Part shown: piece after piece, positions 18,668 to 27,133 of the stretch
Numbering within the stretch: the first letter of the stretch is position 1
How the letters are laid out: every line of letters starts with the position of its first letter
Source: CAYPPG01 sp964412555
GTDB lineage: Bacteria; Hinthialibacterota; Hinthialibacteria; Hinthialibacterales; Hinthialibacteraceae
Direction of reading: 5' to 3'
DNA length: 64,000 nt
Assembly: GCA_964412555.1 (NCBI GenBank)
Contig: CAYPPG010000008.1
Span: 1 to 64,000 of the forward strand
The notes under the pieces: generated by a model
Seen by the model: the letters and a program-made list of their open reading frames with translations, nothing else
Told to the model about the DNA's origin: nothing
Database searches by the model: none
Made by a program: the position numbers and the translations under genes

Positions 18668-21600
18668 TTATTCTTGTATCTGACTTCGCAGCCGATTCCA
18701 AAATTGACGGAATGGAATGATATCATCCGGTTTTGCTAAGGTGATCGAAATTTTATTGGCAAATAAACTGGAAGATGGGGCAAGAAAATAATTGTTTTTC
18801 AGTGTTCCATAGAGCTGCAAATTATCTCCATCCAATTTGGCGCGTAATCCCAATGCAGAATATCGATAGGCATCCCGCTGAATCATGTCTTTTGCCAAAC
18901 CGGGCGTTTGCCCCAGATCGACAATTTTTCCTAGTGTTTCTTTGCTGATGGTTCCATCCCCTTTCATGACACTTTGGACTTTTATGTCAAAATGAATCGG
19001 CGTTGGTAATTCGTTTGAACCGCCGGAGGGAACGATCACTTGAATATTTTGCAGTTTTCCTGAAATGACACCGGTCATATGACCGAAATGAAAATAATCC
19101 GTGAGGGATTCGAGATCGATGTTTTCCATTTCCCCATCAAATCCTATCACTTGATAATCGGTAAATGGATATTGAAGAAACAGAGAACGAATCAAAAACA
19201 ATCCATCGAACATGTGGATGCGCAGTTCTCCGGAAACGGACAACAAATCTTCCGAAACGACAATTTGCCGAATTTCCCCTGACAATGTTCCTCTTTTTGA
19301 CTGCTTGGAAGACTCTTTCTTTTCCGCAAGGATTTGCATGTTTTCAATTTTTACACTACCGCTTAGTTCCGGTTTACTTGTTTGCCAATTCTTGATTTGA
19401 ATGTTTCGCCATTGCCATAGACCGCCAAAGAGAGAAAGGGAGATTTGCTCCGGGAACGTGATCGCTGTTTCATCGATCGGTATCCTTGCCGATAGATTCG
19501 AGTAGGTTTCTTGATCCAAGCGAATGGATTTCGCAGAAAAGCGGATTTCTTGTTGGGGCAATTCAGGGAAGGCAAGGGGATAAGAGAACGGAATCGCAAT
19601 TTCCGCGTTTTTGATTTCACAAGAGATGTTGCCCTGATAGGATACATGAACCTGATGAAAGGTGATCACTCCCTTCGAATGATGTTCACCCTCCTTCGTG
19701 TGGATCGTAACCCATCCGTTCATTTTCCCATCAATCGTCCAGTCTTCTTCCTTATCGAATTCTTCTTTTTCAAGTAGAAATCGGTTTACAAGAGGAAAGA
19801 CAAACGTTTTCAGGTCAAGGTCGGCAAAACGAATTTCGATTCGTTCTGCCTGTTGTTTGATATGAACGGTTCCTCCACCAGGTGGATGAACGGATATTTG
19901 ATTCATGCGGGGAGAATCGAAGGGAAGTGTACTATCAAGAATAATACTTTTCCCCGGCCACTCACAATCATTTCCGTCATAGGAAAAATAAGGGCTGCCT
20001 GCTTGGATCGTTGAATGAACAACTGTGTGTTGTAACTCTTTCTCGAATCGAGATTGAATGTTCAGCTGTTGCAGCTGCACTCCGAAAGCCGGATCTCGGT
20101 CGAAAGAATACACCACAAGTTCAGGACAACTCATTTCTACTTGATAAGTCTCTGGTTCACCCTGAATTGAAATATGCAGATCGCCGCTTCCTTCAATCTC
20201 TCTCGTTATATGGGGGATGATTTGTGATAGAATCGGTTTCAATTGTGTATCCAATGGAAGGATGCCTTCGAATGCTATCCGGCCGGTGGAATCATATTCA
20301 CCCTGAAATGAAGGTAAGATTGACGATTTTCCCTCATTTACTTGAATATTATATTTTTCATTATCATTATTGTACTGATAATTTGTTTTGAGTTCTACGG
20401 TCTCAACCTGGAATTCTCGCTCTGTGTCAATAGCGAACGAGAGAGAACCATTCCCTTGAACTGTCCCTCGATGCTCGGTAGTGTTTCCTTCCAAGTGGGC
20501 AGTTGCGGCTAGATTCGTTATGCGCACCGAATCACTCTGATAACTTCCTTTTTCAACATGGCTGGAAGCGGTATATTGAATTTCATTTTGAATGTTCTCG
20601 CTCAATTCTCCTTTTGCACTCCATAGTCCCCTCAACGGAGTGACAGTCGTGGTGTACGATTCCGGTAAGAGAGTGGGGAGTCGGTGCAATGAAAAATCCT
20701 GGACTGCGAACGTCACTTTAAGGGGTTGCGTGGCCGCGGTGAGCAATCGGTTGCTGGAAAAGTGGAATGTACCATAAGGCTCAATATTCCATAAACCGGA
20801 AACATTTTCCTCTGCATCTATCGGAGATGTATAAGAGAATGAAGCATAGCCGGCAGGGATGTTCCATTTTTCCTGATGCTGTAATTCGAATGATGAATGT
20901 TGGATTTCGGCGGTGGCCGTGCGAAGAGTAAAAAGGTTCGTGGTCAGAGCGGATGCCACAATTTGTGATTGCGGCAATCGGATTGAGAAACCGTCCGTTA
21001 TCTCTGTACTGACATCTTGAATTCCGGAAGCTATTTTGAACTCATATTGATTTTGACGGATTTGGTCGAAAAAGAAGTGGCCATCGATTATCCCCTTGAA
21101 AGGAAATGATTGAGTTGAGGCAACAGAGAACGATTTCCCTGTTGCTTGCAGGATATTCACGGTAGAGGGGAAAGGATCAAACCGAATATGAATCTGCAGC
21201 TGTTGAGAAGGATGATCCATCGGGGTGAGAATCACATCGCAATTTTTTTTCTCTTTTTCCCCAAGAGACTGAAGAGAGCCATGCCAGTGAAATTCATGAT
21301 CAATTCCAGGAAATCGCATTCGAGAATCATGGACGGATACTTCGACGATATTCGGAAATACCGTTGCATCACTTTCTTTTTCCTTGTTTTTTGCAAAAAG
21401 AAAATCCATGGCTTCCAAATCGAGAAAGGACTGTTCCAGTCGGAGAGAGATTGTTGGTTCCTGCAATCCGTTCGGGAAAATGATGGTGCCCCGGCCGGCC
21501 GATGCGAGATTGAAGGAGCCTTTCTTGGCTAAAAAATCATACACTTCGACTTGAGGTTCATCACTGAGATAGCGGGAGAGTTTGATTCTTGGGGAACTCA

Positions 21601-21862
21601 ATGCAAGGATTTTCTCCTGCATTGGTAATTCATAAGATACTTGAAGAAACACGATTTCGCCGAAATGGCTGAGAGTGACCGACGAAAAAGTGAATGTAGG
21701 ATTGAGAAATTTGGCGATTTTGGTTCGCAGCAGTTCCTGAAGAGCGGGGAAGCGGATGATCCAAGGAAGGATAAGCCATGTCAGAACAAGAAATAGGAAT
21801 ACTGAATACAGGAAACGTTTGAAGAAGAGAAAGTATAGAGAGGATTTTCGCTTTTGGGGCAT
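18668..21862 (-). CDS. AsmA/YdbH-like envelope protein
   Basis: 1064 residues: a basic N-terminus, one membrane anchor (about 13-35), then a very long stretch of alternating hydrophobic beta strands to the end. The C-terminus holds a segment like the 'dicarboxylate transport' domain of YdbH (SALGLRAKLDGDNLQLYG, then ISITLAKPDDIIPFRQFW). AsmA-clan proteins (YhdP, TamB, YdbH) form periplasm-spanning grooves that move phospholipids between inner and outer membranes, so such a role is inferred here. It begins 10 bases after the HtrA stop and is the last gene of the GDPD-HtrA-AsmA operon. Confidence 0.72.
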   Translation of the reverse strand: MPQKRKSSLYFLFFKRFLYSVFLFLVLTWLILPWIIRFPALQELLRTKIAKFLNPTFTFSSVTLSHFGEIVFLQVSYELPMQEKILALSSPRIKLSRYLSDEPQVEVYDFLAKKGSFNLASAGRGTIIFPNGLQEPTISLRLEQSFLDLEAMDFLFAKNKEKESDATVFPNIVEVSVHDSRMRFPGIDHEFHWHGSLQSLGEKEKKNCDVILTPMDHPSQQLQIHIRFDPFPSTVNILQATGKSFSVASTQSFPFKGIIDGHFFFDQIRQNQYEFKIASGIQDVSTEITDGFSIRLPQSQIVASALTTNLFTLRTATAEIQHSSFELQHQEKWNIPAGYASFSYTSPIDAEENVSGLWNIEPYGTFHFSSNRLLTAATQPLKVTFAVQDFSLHRLPTLLPESYTTTVTPLRGLWSAKGELSENIQNEIQYTASSHVEKGSYQSDSVRITNLAATAHLEGNTTEHRGTVQGNGSLSFAIDTEREFQVETVELKTNYQYNNDNEKYNIQVNEGKSSILPSFQGEYDSTGRIAFEGILPLDTQLKPILSQIIPHITREIEGSGDLHISIQGEPETYQVEMSCPELVVYSFDRDPAFGVQLQQLNIQSRFEKELQHTVVHSTIQAGSPYFSYDGNDCEWPGKSIILDSTLPFDSPRMNQISVHPPGGGTVHIKQQAERIEIRFADLDLKTFVFPLVNRFLLEKEEFDKEEDWTIDGKMNGWVTIHTKEGEHHSKGVITFHQVHVSYQGNISCEIKNAEIAIPFSYPLAFPELPQQEIRFSAKSIRLDQETYSNLSARIPIDETAITFPEQISLSLFGGLWQWRNIQIKNWQTSKPELSGSVKIENMQILAEKKESSKQSKRGTLSGEIRQIVVSEDLLSVSGELRIHMFDGLFLIRSLFLQYPFTDYQVIGFDGEMENIDLESLTDYFHFGHMTGVISGKLQNIQVIVPSGGSNELPTPIHFDIKVQSVMKGDGTISKETLGKIVDLGQTPGLAKDMIQRDAYRYSALGLRAKLDGDNLQLYGTLKNNYFLAPSSSLFANKISITLAKPDDIIPFRQFWNRLRSQIQE

Positions 21863-21872
21863 GATGGTTTTA

Positions 21873-23000
21873 TCATTGGGAACCTAATTGAACCGTTACA
21901 GTCCGTTTATTTCCATCTCGGCGGACATCTAATTGAACGGTGTCTCCTGGTGAATGTTTGTCCAACAATCTTTGCAAGTCTTCATTGTCACTCACCGATT
22001 CACCGTCCACTCCGACGATGATATCACCGTATTGAATTTTGCCGTCTTCCGTGACTTGGATTCCTTCCAACCCGGCTTGGGCAGCCGCTTCGCCCGGATA
22101 GACTTGCCGGATCACAGCGCCGTCGGGTTTCTGACCGCGAATCCGGTCTTTGCGTAACAGTAACACCCCCAAAAAGGGACGTGGTGCGTCTCCCCGGCTG
22201 ATGAGCTGGGGGACGATTCGATTGACCGTATCGACCGGCACGGCAAATCCGATTCCTGCACTTGAGCCGCTTCGGCTGATGATCGCCGTATTGACACCGA
22301 TCATTCGGCCGAAGGAATCCAGAAGAGGGCCACCGGAATTGCCCGGATTGATAGCGGCGTCTGTTTGGATCACATCGTAAATGGTGTGATCGGACAAAGA
22401 TTGAATCGTTCGCCCCAAAGCGCTGATGATCCCTACCGTCAATGTCGAATCCAATCCGAACGGATTCCCGATAGCCAAGACTTTCTGGCCGACCTTCAAA
22501 TCGCTCGAGGAACCGATCATAACCGGTTGTAGTTGGCTTTTCGACGCTCCGATGCGAACAACCGCTAAATCATTATGAGGATCTTGCCCCACAAGTGTCG
22601 CGTTCCAAGTGCTTTGATTTTGCAACATGACGGAAATGGAGGATGCTTTGTAAACGACGTGAAAGTTCGTCACGATATGTCCTTCATGATCCCAAATAAA
22701 TCCCGATCCCGTTCCTTCCGGGATCTCGAAAATGTTCCATGAAAAACGGTCTCTAACATAAGCCGATTTTGTGATAAACACGACGGAAGGTGAAACTTTC
22801 TCGAATACTTCAATCGTAGCCTGCTCTTCTCCTCCTAATTCGCCGGGGGGAGGGGTTACCGGACGCGGGACCGCTGCCGGACGGCTGAAGGGATTGAAAA
22901 ACGGATTCGGAATGCCCAGCATGTTGAGAATAGTAATCAGCAGGGAAATCGCGAGAAGCAAAACGATGAGATGGAGTAGATAGGGGATACGTTTATTCAT
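21873..23000 (-). CDS. HtrA/DegP-type serine protease with one PDZ domain
   Basis: 375 residues. An N-terminal hydrophobic anchor (about 8-30) is followed by a Pro-rich linker. The trypsin-like domain holds the triad: His in IVTNFHVVYKA, Asp in DPHNDLAVVRIG and Ser in NPGNSGGPLLDSFG. One PDZ domain follows from about 275 to the end (PGEAAAQAGLEG, GDIIVGVDGESV). With a single PDZ and a membrane anchor it resembles DegS or PepD more than two-PDZ DegP. Role: periplasmic quality control or stress signalling. It sits 7 bases after the GDPD stop and 10 bases before the AsmA-like gene, so the three are probably co-transcribed. Confidence 0.93.
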   Translation of the reverse strand: MNKRIPYLLHLIVLLLAISLLITILNMLGIPNPFFNPFSRPAAVPRPVTPPPGELGGEEQATIEVFEKVSPSVVFITKSAYVRDRFSWNIFEIPEGTGSGFIWDHEGHIVTNFHVVYKASSISVMLQNQSTWNATLVGQDPHNDLAVVRIGASKSQLQPVMIGSSSDLKVGQKVLAIGNPFGLDSTLTVGIISALGRTIQSLSDHTIYDVIQTDAAINPGNSGGPLLDSFGRMIGVNTAIISRSGSSAGIGFAVPVDTVNRIVPQLISRGDAPRPFLGVLLLRKDRIRGQKPDGAVIRQVYPGEAAAQAGLEGIQVTEDGKIQYGDIIVGVDGESVSDNEDLQRLLDKHSPGDTVQLDVRRDGNKRTVTVQLGSQ

Positions 23001-23007
23001 GATTTTT

Positions 23008-23793
23008 CTATTGTTCGAGGGTTGTCAACGCCTCTTCCGGCCGATTGGTAATAATCCCATCTGCACCGGCTTTCGCCCATGCTTGGATTTCTTCGGTTTT
23101 ATCCACTGTCCATATCCAAACCTCGAATCCGGCCGTTTGGGCTTCTAGGATCGAATCGTAAGGAGTTTTTCCATTGCTGCCGATGATATCGGCGTCCAGA
23201 TCTTTTGCACGCCAAATCGTTGTCGGTGTAATTTCTCCAACGAGATAGAGAGTTTTTACCCTCGGTTCGATTTGTTTTGCCCGGTATACAGTCAATTCAT
23301 CGAAACTGGCAATGGTGTGTCGGTCGAGTTCTCCCCTTTTCCGTAGCAATTCGATGACATCGTCTTCCAACAGCAATTGCTTGCATTCAATCATGATGCC
23401 TACATTTTTGGATTTGACAGTATCGAGAACTTCTTCCAGAAGAGGTAATTTTTCTTGCGCAAAGTCATCGCCGTATTTTTCGGCATATCCTGCGCTCAAT
23501 TCCATCAATTGCGCATAAGGGGTTTCACGAATCATCGCCGATGTCCCGGTTGTCCGATGAGTATTATCATCATGACTGACAACCAACACTCCGTCTTTCG
23601 AACGATGAAGATCGATCTCAACAAAAGCCGGTTGGGGAGATAACGCAACGGCGCTCTGCACAGCGGCGAGCGTGTTTTCCGGCGCTACACTGCTGTTTCC
23701 CCGATGCGCAATGATTATCGGGGAAGCATAGACAATATTCAGAGAGATAACGATGCTGATAAAAACAATGGTACTCAGCGGAACTTTTTTCAT
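23008..23793 (-). CDS. glycerophosphodiester phosphodiesterase
   Basis: 261 residues with a signal peptide (about 1-24). The GDPD TIM barrel starts at IIAHRGNSSVAPENT, carrying the catalytic HR, and continues with FVEIDLHRSKDGVLVVSHDD, the metal-binding E-x-D and second catalytic His. It ends with WTVDKTEEIQAWAKAGADGI, the usual last strands. It hydrolyses glycerophosphodiesters from deacylated phospholipids to glycerol-3-phosphate and an alcohol, here in the periplasm. It is the first gene of the operon with HtrA and the AsmA-like protein, which links it to phospholipid turnover in the envelope. Confidence 0.92.
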   Translation of the reverse strand: MKKVPLSTIVFISIVISLNIVYASPIIIAHRGNSSVAPENTLAAVQSAVALSPQPAFVEIDLHRSKDGVLVVSHDDNTHRTTGTSAMIRETPYAQLMELSAGYAEKYGDDFAQEKLPLLEEVLDTVKSKNVGIMIECKQLLLEDDVIELLRKRGELDRHTIASFDELTVYRAKQIEPRVKTLYLVGEITPTTIWRAKDLDADIIGSNGKTPYDSILEAQTAGFEVWIWTVDKTEEIQAWAKAGADGIITNRPEEALTTLEQ

Positions 23794-23861
23794 GGGAACC
23801 TCATTAGGGATTTTTTTTCTATGACCGATTTATCATAGTGAGAGACAGTATGTTCAACAAG

Positions 23862-24863
23862 CTATTTGTTTCGCTGTTCGATGAAAACCATGTGTTTTGA
23901 GGATTCATCAGATGGAAGAACATGGGGTTTGTATTTTTCGAGAATGGATTGCAATGTTTCAAAAAGGAAATCGTTCTCTTCGATCATGGTGGTCATTACC
24001 GGCAAATTTTCATCCCACAATCTCATTGCAGTTGCAGGGTCGGCAGTGCTGTCCGGGCATTGGCCAGTTAAGGTATTGTGCCGCTCGATCAATTCATGAT
24101 ATTTTTCCCGTAAAAGTTTGATTTCTTCGTTGAAGGAACTTTTGATGGGACCGTCCGGTAGACCTTTGCCAATTCCTACCAATTCTTTTGAATAATGTTT
24201 GAAGGTTGTTTCTTGTAATTTCCACCGTTGTTGGAGTATACGCCAATATTCTCGCTGCATATCCGCTTTGTGGTGTCTCGCCGAAAGAATGAAAGGATCC
24301 AACGCTTTTCGTCTGTTTTCATATTTGGAAAGCAAATTTTTATGATCGGAACGCAATTGAGAAATTGTATTTTGATCTTTCGTTTCCATCGCGTCTTTCA
24401 ATTCTTTCAACACTTCTTCCCCCTCTTGTAATACAGAATCGCTTTGTTTCGCTCTTTCGATATTTTCCTCCACTTCTTGTAATTCTATTGTGATCGTAGA
24501 CAAACGTCGATAAATTTGAGTAATAGAGCTGAATGCATCGTTTTTTTCCAATACAGTGATGATATTTACTTTGGCCAATTCTTCGGCTAACGTTCGCGCA
24601 ATTCGAATTTCTTTTTCAATTGCAGCTAAAAGACTGTTATCTCCGTCTCGTAATGCTCGAACGACTTTCTGGGGACCGTATACTTTTCGCTGTTTTTCCA
24701 ATTCTTGGTACAACTCAGCCCGCTTGATCCATTTGATTTTTCCATCTTTCACTTTTATGGACAGTTCATCGGGACGGATTCCCAGTTCTTTGGCTTTTTT
24801 CTTCGCCATTTCTTTCTGAAAATGTGCAGCGAGTTTTTTCTTATCATCATGCGAAAAATCCAT
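23862..24863 (-). CDS. coiled-coil protein of unknown function
   Basis: About 333 residues from the ATG chosen here (MDFSHDDKKKL, with AAGGA 9 bases upstream); the open frame extends 23 codons farther up without a ribosome site. It has no signal peptide and no membrane helix. It is highly charged and almost entirely helical, with heptad-like stretches (ELQEVEENIERAKQSD, VLKELKDAMETKDQN) between about residues 90 and 230. A cytoplasmic structural or scaffold role is possible. I do not recognise a family. It lies 68 bases upstream of the GDPD operon on the same strand and could be its first gene, though the gap allows a separate promoter. Confidence 0.7.
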   Translation of the reverse strand: MDFSHDDKKKLAAHFQKEMAKKKAKELGIRPDELSIKVKDGKIKWIKRAELYQELEKQRKVYGPQKVVRALRDGDNSLLAAIEKEIRIARTLAEELAKVNIITVLEKNDAFSSITQIYRRLSTITIELQEVEENIERAKQSDSVLQEGEEVLKELKDAMETKDQNTISQLRSDHKNLLSKYENRRKALDPFILSARHHKADMQREYWRILQQRWKLQETTFKHYSKELVGIGKGLPDGPIKSSFNEEIKLLREKYHELIERHNTLTGQCPDSTADPATAMRLWDENLPVMTTMIEENDFLFETLQSILEKYKPHVLPSDESSKHMVFIEQRNK

Positions 24864-24943
24864 AGAAGTTTCGTCCTTACTCCCAAACCATAATACAAAC
24901 ACAGGATAAACCAGCTGTATATAGTATAACACGTTGTTCGTTT

Positions 24944-25123
24944 ATGAAAAAAGAATGATGCAGAAAGCTGTTACGAGTTTGTATTTCGTGACGTATACTA
25001 TGATATACAACTAAAGGTAAAAAGGAACGAGTCAAAGAATTATTCACTCATAAAAATCGTAGACATGGCCTGTGTACGTTGGGAGATATTTTTATTTTCG
25101 ATGATACTCAGGGCGAATTTTAA
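24944..25123 (+). pseudogene. possible small decayed gene
   Basis: An ATG at 24944 starts MKK and quickly meets a stop. In another frame the sequence reads CYEFVFRDVYYDIQLKVK; then, back in the first frame, KERVKELFTHKNRRHGLCTL followed by GDIFIFDDTQGEF and a TAA. Two single-base shifts would give one protein of about 59 residues. The composition looks like real coding sequence but I cannot name a family. The rest of the 300-base gap shows nothing else. Confidence 0.3.
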
Positions 25124-25163
25124 AGAGTGTGTGTTACCAATATTTGAATAATAGGTGAAAACC

Positions 25164-25415
25164 ATGCCGAAAATAATAAGAAGGAAACAAGGGATTTCGA
25201 TTGTGCTGCTCTTCATCCTTGCCGTGTCGTTCAGCAGTTGTGCGACGACGAATCAAGGATATGTATCCTATAATAATTGGACAGAGGATTTGAATCCCTC
25301 GTCCCAAGATGTGGTTTCCGATTGGGATATGTTCGACATCTCCCCAAGAATGCGAGTCGGCGGAGGGGGGACGATGGAGAACATCCAAGAGGATTTTATG
25401 GGCACTTTGTGGTAA
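25164..25415 (+). CDS. small putative lipoprotein
   Basis: 83 residues. A basic start and hydrophobic stretch (GISIVLLFILAVSFSSC) lead to a Cys at about position 27, which would be lipidated by Lgt/LspA; Phe at -3 makes the lipobox imperfect. The mature part is short, acidic and Trp/Tyr-containing, with a Gly-rich RMRVGGGGT near the end. AGGTGA lies 5 bases before the ATG, which decides this start over a GTG three codons upstream. No family recognised. It ends 36 bases before the convergent gatB stop. Confidence 0.72.
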   Translation: MPKIIRRKQGISIVLLFILAVSFSSCATTNQGYVSYNNWTEDLNPSSQDVVSDWDMFDISPRMRVGGGGTMENIQEDFMGTLW

Positions 25416-25451
25416 TCGATTGAGATTGACTATATACTGAATCGGTTTTGC

Positions 25452-26891
25452 TTAGCCGCGTAATTTAGTGTTGATTAATTCTTGCACTTGTTGAGGATTG
25501 GCTTTTCCCCGGCTTTTTCGCATTACCTGACCGAGTAGAAAATTCAGCGCTTTATCTTTTCCGGTTTTATATTCCTCCGCCGGACCGGGATTTTCCGCAA
25601 TGGCTTCTTCAACAAATTTTTCAATTTCTCCTGCATCACTTACAACTTCCAGCCCTTGTTCTTTCACGATGGTGGAGGGCATTTTTCCGTTTTGCATCAT
25701 TTCTTTAAACACTTTTTTAGCGATGTTTTGATTGATGGTTCCTTTTTCTGTCAATTGGACGAGTTCGGCAAGATGTTTCGGTGTCACCGGAAAATCGGTA
25801 ATGACGCTGTCATCGTCTTTCAACTCCCGTAAGATTTGCACCATGATCCAATTGCTGAATGTTTTGGGAGACGGATGAAGCCGGCAGCATTCCTCGAAAT
25901 AATCGGCAACTGTCTTTTCGTAAACCAACACACCGGCGTCATAGTCCGGGATTTGATACTGTTCGACGAATCGCTTGCGTTTGATATCCTGCAATTCAGG
26001 AAGGCGGGAACGCAGTTCCTCAAGATAAGAGCGCTCCACTTTGACGGGCAACAAATCTGGCTCGGGAAAATATCGGTAATCTTTTGCTCCTTCTTTTACG
26101 CGCATTGAACGGGTTTCTCCCTTGTCGTCATCCCATAAACGGGTTTCCTGCACAACTCGTCCACCGTCGTCAAGGATTTCTACTTGACGGGCGATTTCAT
26201 AGTGCAGAGCGCGCAACACGGCTTTGACCGATCCGACATTTTTCACTTCTACTTTGGTTCCGTATTCTGACGCTCCTTTGGGACGAAGGGAAACATTCAA
26301 TTCAAAACGCAAGGAGCCTTCCTGCATCTTGCAATCACTCACTTCGAGATAGCGCAGTAAACTGCGCATGGTTTGCATGAACGCTTCTGTTTCGTCAGGT
26401 GTTCGAAGATCAGGCTCACTCACGATTTCCAACAGGCTGGTTCCGGCCCGATTGAGATCGACAAGAGTGATGGGTTTTGAGGTGCTGGCCGGATGAAAAT
26501 TTTTGCCGGCATCTTCTTCGAGGTGGATGTTATGAATTCCAATATCTTTCTGGCCACCGTCTTTGAGCAAAATCGTGAGATTGCCGTGGCGGGCCAGCGG
26601 TTGATATTCTTGTGAGATTTGATAATTTTTCGGTAAATCGGGGTAGTAATAGTTTTTCCGGTCGAAAATCGTGATATCCGGAATCTCACAATCCATAGCC
26701 AAGGCGACTTGCAACGCCATTTCCAAAGAAAGTTCATTCAATACGGGAAGCGTACCGGGCAGGCCAAGGCAGACAGGGCAGACATAACTGTTCGGTTCTC
26801 CCCCGAATTCTGCTTTGCATCGGCAAAAGACTTTCGATTTTGAGGCCAATTCGACGTGAGTTTCCAAACCGATTACGGGTTCATATTTCAT
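25452..26891 (-). CDS. gatB: aspartyl/glutamyl-tRNA amidotransferase subunit B
   Basis: 479 residues, full length. It converts Asp-tRNA(Asn) or Glu-tRNA(Gln) to the amidated form in the GatCAB complex. The N-terminal kinase-like domain shows EPVIGLETHVELAS, Cys pairs of the zinc site (FCRCKAEFG and CPVCLGLPG) and DRKNYYYPDLPKNYQISQ. The C-terminal YqeY-like tRNA-binding tail ends LLGQVMRKSRGKANPQQVQE. gatA and gatC are not in the window. GAGGATC lies 6 bases upstream of the ATG. It is transcribed alone here and is a good phylogenetic marker. Confidence 0.97.
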   Translation of the reverse strand: MKYEPVIGLETHVELASKSKVFCRCKAEFGGEPNSYVCPVCLGLPGTLPVLNELSLEMALQVALAMDCEIPDITIFDRKNYYYPDLPKNYQISQEYQPLARHGNLTILLKDGGQKDIGIHNIHLEEDAGKNFHPASTSKPITLVDLNRAGTSLLEIVSEPDLRTPDETEAFMQTMRSLLRYLEVSDCKMQEGSLRFELNVSLRPKGASEYGTKVEVKNVGSVKAVLRALHYEIARQVEILDDGGRVVQETRLWDDDKGETRSMRVKEGAKDYRYFPEPDLLPVKVERSYLEELRSRLPELQDIKRKRFVEQYQIPDYDAGVLVYEKTVADYFEECCRLHPSPKTFSNWIMVQILRELKDDDSVITDFPVTPKHLAELVQLTEKGTINQNIAKKVFKEMMQNGKMPSTIVKEQGLEVVSDAGEIEKFVEEAIAENPGPAEEYKTGKDKALNFLLGQVMRKSRGKANPQQVQELINTKLRG

Positions 26892-26953
26892 GAAGGATCC
26901 TCTGAATTTCTATAAATCTGTAGACGAGTTTAAAAGATTTTAGCAAGGATCAG

Positions 26954-27120
26954 TCATCCCCTAAAGGCATCATGGATGTCGATCGGAAAAGTTAAAACAC
27001 TAGGATTCTGATCGGTTGCTGTACATAATAATCGGTGGTATGCGTCACGAAACCAATTCGCTTTCGTTTTAGAAAAACCGGCAGGATGACAATGCTCTAG
27101 TAGTTTCTCAATGTTTAAAG
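26954..27120 (-). other. coding-like fragment in the gap before the large membrane protein
   Basis: On the minus strand an open frame ends at 26954 and its last ~55 codons read protein-like, with LNIEKLLEHCHPAGFSKT, KANWFRDAYHRLLC and LTFPIDIHDAFRG. Upstream of that the same frame is only the shadow of the plus-strand gene. It may be the tail of a decayed gene; no family is recognised. Confidence 0.25.
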
Positions 27121-27133
27121 TCGAGGTCAAATT

